64,000 nucleotides of DNA from contig CM034547.1 of the NCBI GenBank assembly GCA_020055645.1, positions 4,030,001-4,094,000 of the forward strand. Direction: 5' to 3'. The number at the start of each line of letters is the position of its first letter. The stretch's first letter is position 1. Source of the stretch: Tomocerus qinae (taxonomy: Eukaryota; Arthropoda; Collembola; Entomobryomorpha; Tomoceridae). The translations under genes were made by a program, and so were the position numbers. Below the pieces are notes generated by a model. The model did no database searches, had not been told where the DNA came from, and saw only the letters and a list, made by a program, of their open reading frames with translations. This document shows positions 50,395-63,700 of this stretch, piece by piece.

Positions 50395-52022
50395 ATTTTG
50401 ATTTTTTATTAGTATTTCTCACGCACGCACCAATAGTTTTCTGGTGTTTATTTTCTGTGAAAAGTTGTGTAACGGCACAGAAAGGAATTTTTTGGCAATC
50501 ACTTTAAGTACTTGTACTTACAAATAACTTTCTGCTCCAATTTAACTGGATAAGATTGACGTTCCTTTTCAGTGTCATTTATACCTAAAGCATTGTTGTA
50601 ATGATTACTTAAGTTATAGGTATGTTTAAGTATATTCATCCGACAATGTTTCAAGCTCAAGTGTGTATCAAAGAGAAAGTGGGATTTTTGAGAGAAAGAA
50701 GTGCGAACAGAAGAAGTTGGTGTATCTATCCTGTGAAGTGATTGTGAATTCATGCGAAGGAGACGAGAGACATGAAAGGGAAGAAGACGTAGAAAATGAG
50801 ACGCTCCTTGTCGCTTCGTTTGCCATTTGAAAGTGCATAGCAAAGCCATAAGAAATAACAATAGTAGATTTGTTGGCTTGATATTTATTGTGTCTGCATT
50901 GGATTATTTGGTTTTCTTTGGCTCAACTTTTAAGTAACTGCCTCCTTCTGACATTGCATTATAATAGCCAAGTCAATCCTCGCGAATTTATTCTTTTCTT
51001 TCACCATCTTATCTAAGCTCTTGTTTTCCATCCGACCCCATCTTGTGTCTTTTCTCCCGACAACTACTTTAGCCATACTACAAAAATACATCTCTTTGAA
51101 CTTGAATAACAAACGAATCCAGAGCCACGTTTTCAATAAAATCCTGTCCTCCTTAAATACACAATAAAATACTTAAATAGCAGAAGCCTATACCGGTATT
51201 CATACTGTAGATCAGCCTTAAGTACTAATCCACTAAATCTACAAACTTTAGGTAACTTGCAAATGTTATCAGAACCACAGGCAGAAAAGTAACAACCTTT
51301 GTCAACATTTTGAAGCATAGTGCGAAAGTGAAAGACTGAAAATGTTTGTCTATTTGTATAATTTTCCAACAGATTCAAGCGAAACCCTGGAATATCTCTA
51401 GACAGTTTTCTAAGTATACCTAACCTAACTCACTTCTAAGTGCATTATAGTGCAGTGTTGTGCTTTTGTACTACTAGTACCTATAGGGCAATAAATAGGA
51501 GCCACACGTTTTAATAGTAAAGATTAGATCAGGCAAAGTCTCGGAAGTGGAGAGAACTGGAAGAGAATGTAAAAGTGTCAAGGACTGGGCTGGTATGAAC
51601 ATGAAGTGACTCTATTCAATAAAGACAGACAATAAACTCATTTGGGCATAAATGGACGAGTGACAAGGGTGTCCACACGAATAGAATAATTATCGATCCT
51701 TTGACCTCCCCTCTAATTTCCTTGTCTGTGCGTGATGGAGCAAAGGATATGGAAATTGGTCGGTTTGGTGTAGCAAGAGTAAATAGCACAACGTAACTAA
51801 TATCGAATACTAATTGTAATAATTGGATTTTGGCAAAGATGTCGGTTTATTGAAGAGTAAAGCATTGATGTCGTTTTGCAACTTTCTCCCAAGTTTTAAA
51901 ATAAAGTTGAAATAAGAAAGTGGGAGAGAGCTGTAATATTTATGTAGCAGTCTAGTGAAAGTATAGAGAGTCGGGATCAGGGCGGATATTTGGCGGAGCA
52001 ACAATTAACATAAAGAAGGAGA

Positions 52023-52039
52023 GGGGAGGGCGGGGAGGG
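52023..52039 (+). other. Strong G-quadruplex motif
   Basis: GGGGAGGGCGGGGAGGG has four G-runs of 3-4 separated by single-base loops (A, C, A), the most stable class of intramolecular G4. It opens a GC-richer stretch reaching about 52370. A promoter role is possible but unproven. Confidence 0.75.
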
Positions 52040-54116
52040 AGTGTTGTGAGTGGATTGGGACGAGAGTGTAACTGACTGAGTTTTGACGGCTATTTGTAGT
52101 TTTGGATTGTTCTTGTTCATGAAAAGTGTTTGGGTAATTCGTCGGGAGTTAAACGGAGTAAAGGGTTACTATCGGCAATTTGTTCTCCTCGGGGACATAT
52201 CGTCTCGAATGGTTTGTCAGCATTGAAAATATTTCTTTGGGAAGGCGGCGGGATCGGACGGCACTCCAGAATGGCAATCACACCCATAAATTACCCGAAA
52301 AGCAATGTGCGCTTCAATTCAACTCTCCCGATCTCAACTCGGCACTGAACTCTTCTGAACTCGGCTGAACTGAAATATCCCATAGTGGAAGGTGACTATA
52401 GGTCTCTACTCTACGGCGAAAAGAATTGCCACATCTTCAACGACAATTTCTTCCAGGCACACACAAACTCCAACCATAACATAACCTATACGGACAATTA
52501 CATTTCTATACCTACATAAATACAACTTATACATAATATCCACACATTTTCTGTTCTCACAACTATAAATAAATTTAGTGCTTCTACACAGCTAATAAGG
52601 CTATACAAATTCCTATATTATACGCTTATTGTGTATGATTAGGATGTTTGTATGTACCACGAACACAAACCCATTATTTTGCATAGCGATTACTCCTCTA
52701 TATACCCAATTCAATATCACAACCTAGAAAACATTCCCAACTCCATACACACGTGACGGAAATTTATTTTCTTTCCTATCTATTCATACTATTCTTCTTC
52801 TTCTAGTATAAATGCTCACTTTGAATTATTGGGGAAAAGATGATAAAATCCTTTGTATAAAAAAACTTCTATTGCACGTAAAAATATCGTACATACAAAG
52901 AAGTTAGTAATCTGAGCACAGGTGACCTGTGGAGTTTTGCTATGAGTAACTGCGAACAAGTTGTGTGTAATTCTCTACGGTTTTGAGTTATGAAAGTTAT
53001 GATGTGGCTGATTGTTTCCATGTTCGGTGGAAATGAGAACTTGTAATATTTCTGTTGGTTTGGAGTCTTGAGACGTTGCAGTGCAGATATAAGGGAGGAG
53101 TGGATTGTTCGGAGAAAGGAAATCAAAGTTTATTTCCTCAAAGACACAATGATGAGTAAATCCTGTTGAAATGGCTACTAAAGTTTAAGTGGTCAGTGCA
53201 GCAGCCAAAAGTCTTTCTTGTTGCACTAGTGAACCTGGACAATCAGTACTGGAGCACTACTCCCTTGCCTCCTCCTCATTTTTCTTCGTTAACAACTGCA
53301 CAGAGAACTCTCAACCTCGCTTATTAGAAATTGCAAAAAACTCCGTGTAGATTAGATACGGACTAACTATATACACTCTCCCATGTCACTATCTCTAAGT
53401 CCTACTAAAACAAGAAAATGTGCCATCCAGTTGCACTATTCAACTATCATCTATCTCCTTCCATCCACCATCAAAAGATAAGACCTATTACTACATCAGA
53501 CCCAGATAGCCTCTCGCACTACTACCCCTTGTTTATCAGGGAACAAAAAATACCCCTTTTTCCATTTATTACTTTTATGCCCCAAAAACAGCCAAATATT
53601 GCTTATTCCACAAACCACTTTCACTAAAACTTACTTACATTATCTCTATGTATATACTGTGACTTTTCTTTCCCGAATTTGCATTTTTGCAAGTGTCGTT
53701 CAATCGAATATTCCTCATACTATATAACTTACTAAGTATATAGATAGCTTCAATAAGATTTCGAAATCTGAAGTTTCTTTTGTATGCATGTGCAAAAAGG
53801 GATTATAATTATTCTTTTAATAAAAAATGGCAGGTGAATATTATTTGAATTGCTTTGAAATGAAAATTGAGACTAGAAGACGTGAGTATTTTATTTTCAA
53901 CTGAAAAAGGCAAGAATAATATTTGATTGTGTAAAACGTAGAGTGAATTTGCAAAAAGGCGAGTATTTTATTCCCTGCAATGCTAAAAGTATTAGAATTA
54001 TTATGCGGTGTACATATATAGATGTATAAGGAGTAGAGTTTGATTTGAGAGAGCCTTATTATCATATTACTCACGTTAATTACTGTGTGTATGGTAGACG
54101 GAGTGTATAGGAAGTA

Positions 54117-54720
54117 CAGTGTACAAAATTTACCACTTTTTAGCCTTTTTTACCATCACAGTGGTAAAAATGCACTTAATGGTAAAAATGCATTTAATGG
54201 TAAAAATGGTAAATTTTAGCGATTGATTAGACAGCTGAGTACAGATACAGTATAGCCTTCCGAAAATATAAGTTTTAAAACTTTATTTTCTATGAAAAAT
54301 TTCCAATTAGCCCCTTAATCAATTAAATTAATCATATTTATTAGATTGTACACCAAAAGTTAAAAAAATGAAGAAAGAAAGATTTTATTTGGTAATGCCC
54401 ATTTAAAATTGATGCTAATTTAATTTTTAATTAATTTCTAAATCAGCAAGGGTTATTAGGCACCCCACCCATTGGTTGAATCCTACTTTGATTGATGAAC
54501 ACGTATCAATTTGTGACAACAATGATCATCTGCTAAGCTATTTCATACTTTGGCACCGAATTTTGTTCAAAATTCAAACACGAAATTTAAATGAAACTAT
54601 TTTTTACCATTTTTACCATTTATACCACTTACCACTACTTTTTAGGTAGTGGTATTTAACGTTAAATACCATTAAAAACCACTTACCACTGGTAAGTGGT
54701 AAATGGTATTTTGTACACTG
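54117..54720. mobile_element. hAT-like MITE with 8-bp target-site duplication
   Basis: 604 bp with terminal inverted repeats starting CAGTGTACAAAAT (13 bp perfect, similarity continuing through ACCA/TACCAC words) and flanked by AGGAAGTA on both sides (54109-54116 and 54721-54728). CAGTG termini with an 8-bp duplication are characteristic of hAT transposons. Subterminal GGTAAAAATGCA and TACCATTT words recur, including an 18-bp tandem unit near 54170-54215. It has no transposase, so it is non-autonomous. The perfect duplication suggests fairly recent insertion. Confidence 0.88.
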
Positions 54721-57700
54721 AGGAAGTAGGAGCTGGGCTGAGTATGACACGATGTGTGAGTTGCAATTTCATGGCGTAGAGTTAGTTCCTTTGAACATGA
54801 CACCGCAAATCCAATAAGACCTTCTGTTCTGGCCTTTCTCTCTCCTCGCTTTCACGGAGAGAAAGCGGGGAAATAGATAGTTCTACTTGCCTCGTGCCAA
54901 TACTCTCAGCCCGCACTCACATGTGGTTTCCTTTGATTACTCCACGCCAGAGACGTATAGGATGACTTCCATTTCTACATACCTTGAACTATTTTTGCTA
55001 TCTTTTCAAATGAGACAGTTAAGCCTTCAACTAATTGTAGCTCTCCTCGCCTCCCTTCCGACTTCACTTACATTATTAGATAACTTAAGCCCGCAAATAC
55101 GACACTTTTTTCTTATCGTCCTTCATTTCGCCTTCCTTCCGCCCGTACCTTATCTTCCCCGCATCATATCCCATCCTCTGCCAAATTGTCTTCACTTTTA
55201 TTAAACCAAATTACAAATAACACCATCTTCTATAACTTTCCGCATTACACCAACAACCATTCCCAGTCAGGTCAAATATTATTACGCCACGCTCTCTCGC
55301 TTTTTAACACCGGCTCATTCACAAACAGGGTTACCAAAAATACTAACTTTTTCCTCCACATACCAAACCTTGCTGTGGCAAAATAACATTTTCAAATACA
55401 CTATCCGTAATATTATTGATTTTAAAAACCCAAAAATCCCAGAAATCTTCCAAAAAACCAAAAAGACATGTTTTGTAAAAACCCTGGTGGCAAACAACAA
55501 GCTCTTCTCCTAGCATTAATTCCTCTGCTAATACTGCTGTACTACTGTGAATACTAATCAACTCTTTTATCTGTATCTCACAGCGATACTTATTAAGTAA
55601 ATACCAACTCTGCAATCATACCTACTCTATTTAAGTAAATTGCTCTCAACTGCGAAAGTATTGACTTTATGTGAAGATGATTTACGTTTTTGAGTAGTGA
55701 TTCCAAAACTATGTTTTATCTGTAAATAAAAACTTGGAATTCACAAAGAGACAACGAGAACGCATATACATCCGTAAAAGATGTCCTACATTTTTGGTTG
55801 ATATTCTATTCCCAAGAGATCTGTTGAAGTAGGCTAGGTAAATATAGATCCAAACAGACAGTTTGAATATTTTTACTTACCTTTGATAATTTAGACAGAA
55901 TTTACATTTCCAATCAAGGTTACCATTTCCTCGTGCGATGAAAGCTTAAATTACCAGAGTTATGAAAACGTCCCCGATCATCTTACCTGAAAATAGAAAC
56001 CAAATTGTAATTTAGATAATTATGTCTATGTACATGTTCATCTGACTTCCTAATTTCAAATGGTAATTCAATCATATGCTATTTATTTGTTGTAGTCAAT
56101 ATGAGTTCAAAGTGTTCTATTTCCTATGTGTACATTTAGGTAGTTAGTAAGTGAAACTACAGGATGACATTAGTTTCGTAAATTGTGAACATGGGTACAT
56201 AAAGATGAAAACGGAGATTAAATTTAGGCAAGTCTCGAGTTGTATTGATACGTGTACCCCTAAATGGAGCAACATCATTCGGAGTTTGCAGCCAGAGTGT
56301 AGTGAGACTTTTACATCTGCTTTGTGTTCATCAGAGACAGATGATCATGTTAGAACTAGAGCAGTCTCCATTTCCTTTGAAATGAAACAAGGTGCCTTGA
56401 TTTGGTGTGAAAGGGTAGCTCTCCGTTGGTGATATGATCTGACTGAGTTGGAATGCATTGGTTACCAAATGAATTGATTGGCACGTTTACTTACGTGCAC
56501 GTTAGTTACTGTATTATAGGTAGGCATTGTAAGTAAAGTTTGGCTTCTACACTGCAGCTATTTAGCTGTATCTATACAGTCATTGGCGTATTTTTGGAGG
56601 AATCACGATTTTGTCTTTTTATTTGGAGTCAATACAGCTAGAAACTACCTCGGTACAATTATTTCTGAAATTTTTACACCGAAAAATAGACTTTATTTAT
56701 TTATCTTGTAGTAATGAGTTCTATAACTGAGGGAGAGTTGTCATCAATCTCTGAGCTATATGAAAAACAGATAACTGGGGTAAATGTAAATTGAAATAGG
56801 GGTGAGTAGTAAAGGATCCTTGGGATTAGAGGATACGCCAACGCGATAGTAATCCAAGTGTGTAGTTGAATGAAAGCGGTAAAAGGAGAAAGAGTGTGAA
56901 ATGTGGGGAGAAAGTCTGGAAAAGTTTGTGAAAAGTCCTTAGGCTTCTGATTTTCCGTTTACTTTAGAGTTTAGTTGGAAGACGAGGAGGAAATGACAGG
57001 TCTGTTAGTTCCTTGCTTAGGAGATACATGGATTACATATTATAATGTGTCTATATACACTCTATATTGGAGTGGGTGATGATGAGATGAGATATAGTCA
57101 CTTAGCTATATGTTTCGCCAGAGAGTCGAGGATGCATACAAAGTGCTCTCAGATTTCTTGACACGGCAAAGACTGACTTTGTAGCTTCTCCAACTAAATG
57201 ATGCAACCTAAATGAACTGAGAAAAGTTGAAGAAAAGAGTCTTTCTCTAATGCAATGTAAGGTGATACTTATCATTTAGTGTGGCCAAAACGCAACAAAG
57301 ACCCTTTCAAAGCAACTAATGAATTAATGAAACTCTTATATTATAACTGCGATAGAACGGACTTGAGCCTATGCTCCGTACGGGGCCCTTGCGCAATTAT
57401 TTCTTCTGCCAGAATTTTCGTTTGCTATATGCAAAGCGGACCTCTCCCTACACGCTCATGTCATGTACACAGAAGAACTTTAGCAACGTTCGATTCAGTC
57501 GAGTTTGGAGAAAGTTGACTTTCGCTCGCTTGACTAATGGAATTAGGTGAAAGCGACAAGAATCACGTTACGTCCACATTCCAAGCTCCCTCACTCACTC
57601 ACTCACATCAACCCGTCTCCAGAAACTTCATTTACAGACACTTATCAACACTGCCCAACTTTGCCCTCAGTCACCACCCTACTCCACAATCCTCAATCTG

Positions 57701-60700
57701 CAATCATATACACAACTACGAAACAGGTCCTTCCTCCCTAAAACCAAAAGCTTTCTAAATACTATCGTTTTTGAATTTACTCCGCCACTCCTAATAAAAT
57801 TTAATTGTGCCCAGAATTATCAGAATTTTTCAATCATTCCAATACTAATTTTATAACGATTCGCATAAAATTGACAGGGGAATTGAAAATCGAAGCAAAT
57901 GGAAGAAGGTTTCAAGAAATTGTATCCCTAATAAAATGGTAAGTAGATTGGCACTTTTAGACACGAATGGGAGTGAGCAGTAAAAGTCATTTGGTAGTAC
58001 TATAATAAGATGATTCTATAGTGAAATAGTTTCTTGAGAAAGGGCACGTTTAATAGACATCAGTAGTGTATCGTTGCATCTGTTCTACTTAACTGTGTGG
58101 CGTTGTTCGGAGTCGTAAGTTAGGGAATAAGTAGGTATTGAAAGTACATTGTATTTTGAATTTATGCAAATACTTCAAAATGAGAATGAGTGCATGGAGT
58201 GCAGTGAGGAGAAAGAGAAGTTGACGATAGTTTCAGCAAAAAGTCGCACTAGTAATCGTAATGTACGAAAGAAATAGAAAAAGTTTAGTCACTACTCCAT
58301 GAGATGAAAGTATAAGTGCCATATCTGAATGTTCAAAACATAGAAGTAGCCATACAGGGTCCTTCGTAACTAACAATGTTATAATTATCATTAAAATGCA
58401 TACTCCCATGGGACTTTGTAAATCCACGACTATTAATTTACGGCCGTGTGAGGACTTTTTTGCTGGGCCAATGGACAGCCAAAGAGAAAAGAAAACGAAA
58501 GAAAACAAAACAAAAGCAAGAGACGCCTTTTATTGAATTTATGTCTGTAACATGAACTAAAAATATATTTCTTACATGTATTTTCTTACTCAAAATAAAA
58601 ATTTTCAAATTGAATTTTTGATGATTTAAAAATTGATTTTCAAAAATCGGGCTTTCATGCTCGTCTAAAAAATATTGGTACATCATGAAACTGAAAACCG
58701 TACAACTGTACGCTTAGCCGATTTTTTTCAGAATAAATTATTCAATATATATTTTAAGTTACAGAAATAACCTAGAATTTTTTTGGGAATTTTTTTTTCA
58801 AGTAAATAAATTTCTAGACGTGTGCTTTACCCAGCGAACGAAAGACTCGTTTGTTTACTATTTAAAACATTTATAAGGACTTAAAGGCATTGTGAGTGTT
58901 TGGGAGAGGGATTGTGAAAGACCCTGTAGGGAAGAATGTAAGTGGTCGGTTGGTTGGCTGTGTGAGTTGAGTTTCATGATTTACAATGATCGTAAATAAA
59001 AAGAGCTGTTCTATGTGTAGTCAAGTCAGCTACATGGAGGCAATATTTTCTTTTTGAAGCCAGCAGAAATTTCCAACGTTCGTTGGATTTACATTTGCTC
59101 TGACTGAATTTGCATGAAGACTTTGGAAATTCTTTCCTTCCTTCAACTTTGGCTTTGCTAACTGGAGACATTCACAGTCGCAGCTCTTCTTCTTTCAAAC
59201 ACGTTGTCGACTTTTTCCACGTTATCAAACATATGACTTGTGTTTCCACATTATAAATACATAGTGCACGAACATAAATACTACATGCCTATTACATATC
59301 CATTTGTATTTCTATACACCACTGCCTATATTATATAACATACACATTATACCTAATGTCTATCCATTTAGAATGTACCTCTCTATTTGCACAAAATATT
59401 GATTTAGTGTATCGTGTATGATATTAATGCATGGCTAATATAAATATAAATGTGCTGCATAGATCAGTTTGACATTTGGTAAGAGTAGTGTATGTAGTGA
59501 GAGTTTGAAGAAGAAGTGGTTGGATGGATGTGAGGGTTGGTATTAGATAATATTATCCTCCGGGCTCATCGAAACTTGTAATCTGAAAAGACATTCGCAT
59601 AGAAGTTGGGTTGCGGGATGGGACGCCGTGGAGGAGAGCTGGGATGATTGATGGAGCTATTTCTCATCTCTTTTGTCTTTCCCTCTTCCCTATTTCAAAG
59701 ATTTTTTGTTTTTCTCTATTCTTCCATGGCCAGAGCAGTGCCACACAACAATCCACTGCTACTGACACACTAAACGAACTGACATTTTGAGAATCTGACT
59801 ACCTACATTATCTCCGCTTTGAATTGCTACTTAATACAAAGATGCAGACGATGGACAAAGAACGCATCTTTAAACCTGTCACTTTCCTCACAACTCACGC
59901 ACACACAACCACCATATAATATATACTGTGTATTGTACTATAATGCAGTATGTCTCACCTATTCTAATTATTGCTATAAGCTTAACATTTACTTACCAGG
60001 AGTATTATTTAAATAATACTTCGCATAGCAAGCTCATAATTATGAGTAGCTACATAAAGATCCTGCCCACAAACTTGCATTCATTCTACCAAGAATGACT
60101 CAACTCGTCCTACTAGTAATTTATGCATGTAATTTTTAAATCTACTGCTGAAAATTCCCTTGTGTCAACGTTCTGGCTGATGATGTAATGAGTAACGAAG
60201 AACATTTTAAAAATTGTAGAATCTTCAGACATGTAGGGTTTAGAATATAAGTCACAGTACATAGAAATGTATTTGTAAGTACATTTCCTAAATATACACT
60301 AGCAATTCCTTCAAATAGCAACATTGAATAAATATTTAGCTGAATATGGCTGTATTGCTGTACGGCAATTGAGGTGGGTGAATATCTGTAGGTATAGCAC
60401 AAGAATTTCAAGGGAAAAATAATTTTTGATATGTTTAAAAACAATCCATATAAATGCCAAAAAATAGTACCGATTAGCCTTGTTGTATTTCACTATCAAA
60501 ATTGGTTGTTAGCCATCATGCATTAATTAAGCACAGATGAATATACAATTAGACAATATTATACGAAGCTTATTGAATGCCTAATGGAAATATGCAACAA
60601 ATTGTAATGTAAACTATAATGTGCTATGGCTATAATGTCTTCCAGTGTAGTGTATGATTGTGCACGTACATAGTAAAACATAATAAAAAATGCGTGGCCA

Positions 60701-63700
60701 AAAAGTGGCGATGTTCAAATAGCATGCATATGTTTATATTATTATGTTTCCATTACATTAAGTAAGTATATTGCATATGCAAATAACTATAGGCCTATTA
60801 CGATGACTATAAAATATGTTTGGTATAAGGAAAGGGTTAGATGGACGGGATTAGGTATATGGATAGAAAATCCGCAGCATAGAAATAATTGAAGTGAAAT
60901 GTGCATAGGAAGGAAGTAAGGCAATATTAAAGAGGCTATAAGCGAAGTTGACAAGATCAGGCGCTAGTCTTGAGACTGCACAGCCAAAGGATTTCATTCC
61001 ATTGGTGAATTTTTTTGGTCTGTCTATAAATCATGTTGAACAATGAAATGTAAAGGGAACAGCGTCTCTCTAGATTTGGTGATAGGATGAAAAACAAATT
61101 ACATGGAAATACAAAGGAGTCGGAAGAAGATCGAGGAGCTGGAGGATGGCGTCAGCAGCTGCAAAGAAAACTCAAACGTCTTTGAATATTCACCTCAAAT
61201 TGAAAAATAAATATTTGCCACAAGTTCTGGCTCCGAAGGATCTGCAGATATGCATCCCTCTTTATCTTTCCCCTATTAGAAATACGTGTCTGCCAACTAT
61301 TATTATTAATATGGATACACGCACCATTCAATGCCCTACCAAAAGAAATGTACTACTAGCTACTTCGGTAAACATATACACATAAATACACCCGGAATAA
61401 ATACATACGGCTAGTACGCAGATAAGTAAAATATGAGCTTATCTCGCCATTATTTTTATCCAGCTACACACATTCCCTACTCCCTATACATGCATTATAT
61501 ATCCGTAGAGAAATATCTCGGAATTCTCCGAATTCAAAATATTATTACAAAGTAAGAGGCACAAAGAAAAAAATTCTATCACATCCAAAGAACACAATCG
61601 TACTCCTCGGGATCGTTACTTTTCTGTTTGGCCACACTACTGGTTCATATTATTGTAACGTCACTATATACAAATAACATACCGTTCGTGTTTAAGCATG
61701 GTTTGTTTTAAAACATACGGGGACATATTAAAAAACTTTTAAAATCCATTTCAAGCTGTTTTTACATTGTGGTCAAATGGTACCTTATTTATCGATATTA
61801 TTAACCCAAAATAGAATTATCGTTGAAAAAAGGTACCAACTAATTTTACATCTTTAAACAAGCTTAATTCCATTAAATTCCATCAGGAATAACTTTAATA
61901 AACCTCATTTTAATAATTTTGATTTGATGCTGGGATTTGAATTTAAAAATGAACTCATGTGAGTTCACATACAAAGGGTAACGTATCCAATCGGTGATAC
62001 GCATACAAATGCTAGCAAAGTATGTTGCTTAGTCATATTTAAGTTATATCTAACTTAGGGTTGTTACAATATCAGATATAGCTGACTTAGAATTGAAGTA
62101 GTATTTATCTTTTGTGCGTATGCGTATATTATATAGATATGTGTAGGATGGAGTATGCAAACAAAGATTTCTCTTTGTGTGAGAAGGAAAAGCGTAGAGT
62201 AGTAAGTGAAGAATGGGATTAGAAGAGAAAAGAAAACAACGGAAGATGTCAAATGGAAAAGTAAATACAAATCGTTTACTGAAATAAGCAATTGTTTTTG
62301 TGGGTTTTGGTTCCGGGATAATTCTCTGCAGACATTCCATCCATGCCGTACTCTTTAAATAAGTAAGGACGGATATGTCCAGCGCTGCTCCGGAGGTTTC
62401 TCTATTTGTGCAACTCATTTATTTCCTCGTGGCTTCCATTGGCCACCAGAGACTGAGAATTGACTTTTATTTAAGTCAACCTGTCTGTGAGCCGAGTTAG
62501 TCTGTGCGAAAAACTGTTTACTATTAACATTCCACAATTGGAGAATTTGTCTATCCCAAACGACATCCATACTTATCTATGTCCCAGGTCAACCACACAA
62601 GACAACTAAGTCACTCTGGCAGTCGAAAACAAAAGGTGGGCATCCCGTACACTACGTACGAGGGAATTATACATTATACAAAGGATGAAACACTATACTC
62701 AAACTGACCATTGAGAATTTCAAGTAAACAAATAAAGTACTCTTCCAAATACGTCTGCTGCCTTCCAAACACAAAACAAATCTTCCTACTAAATTGGAAA
62801 TAATCACATTGATTTCTAATAGCTCATTGCTATAAATCCCATTCAGACAACAAAATGCTTGACTAAAGTGCAACATGAATGAGATCAGCTATCCCAGAAC
62901 CAGACAAACCATAATATAGAAACTTACGTATGTAGCCACTAAAATAATTCTATTTGGGATATGCACAAAACATTTTCTAAAAAATTCTAAAACCATCATA
63001 AAATTATAGGATAGAAATCTTCAGTGTTAAAAAAATTGAGCTTAATTTCCAGCGTATGGAGAGTAGTAGGAAGTAAGAAGAAAATTCTGTACAAGACATT
63101 TATGACATGTAACAGCATACAGATATTATGTATGCGTTATGTATGAGTTGCGTTATTACTTATTCTTGTGAAGGTTTTTGAGAACTGCGTGTTCATTAAA
63201 TATTTCGGGAAGATGGTTATCTCTGCGAGTTCTATTTTTGTAAGACTGTCAGATTCTATGATTTTGATCCCCTGCTTTTGCCCTACTTTCTTTGTAGACG
63301 ACATTTGATATTAAAAGCGTCTATTTGTGTTGACACTAAAAGTTGAGTTGTTTGACTTTGACTTTCTTGGCCAAAACTGTGCTTGAAGTTTTATAGGAGA
63401 GATGCACATCGTGAAGGCAAATAGGAATTTGGAAGCGAGATAGGATTACTGGAAAAACTTGCTACTTTTAAAGAGCCTATTTGTCTTGGCAGTTCATCAT
63501 GAGAATATTTATCAGAGATGAGTCTCCCCCGGGCTCATCCGCATCTCCATGATAGCCAAATGAGTTGATATACAGACAGATATATTATTATTATACGAAA
63601 TCAATTGCGGCCCCTTCCCGGCAGATCCGCTCCGTTTGTTCTTTGTGCTAGAGAGTCAGTTAGTCAGGACTCAGTGCTAATGGAGATAATTACAAGTTGG

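Noticed and set aside
50499-50861. 120-residue minus-strand frame beginning with hydrophobic residues
   Set aside because: Starts at TTG; after the first ~15 residues it is basic, Ser/His-rich and shows no Ig or other domain; no supporting splice sites found.
58233-58508. Hydrophobic minus-strand frame that could look like a signal peptide for the missing Klingon 5' exon
   Set aside because: No ATG at its start, the hydrophobicity comes from a pyrimidine-rich tract, and no phase-1 donor in the right place.
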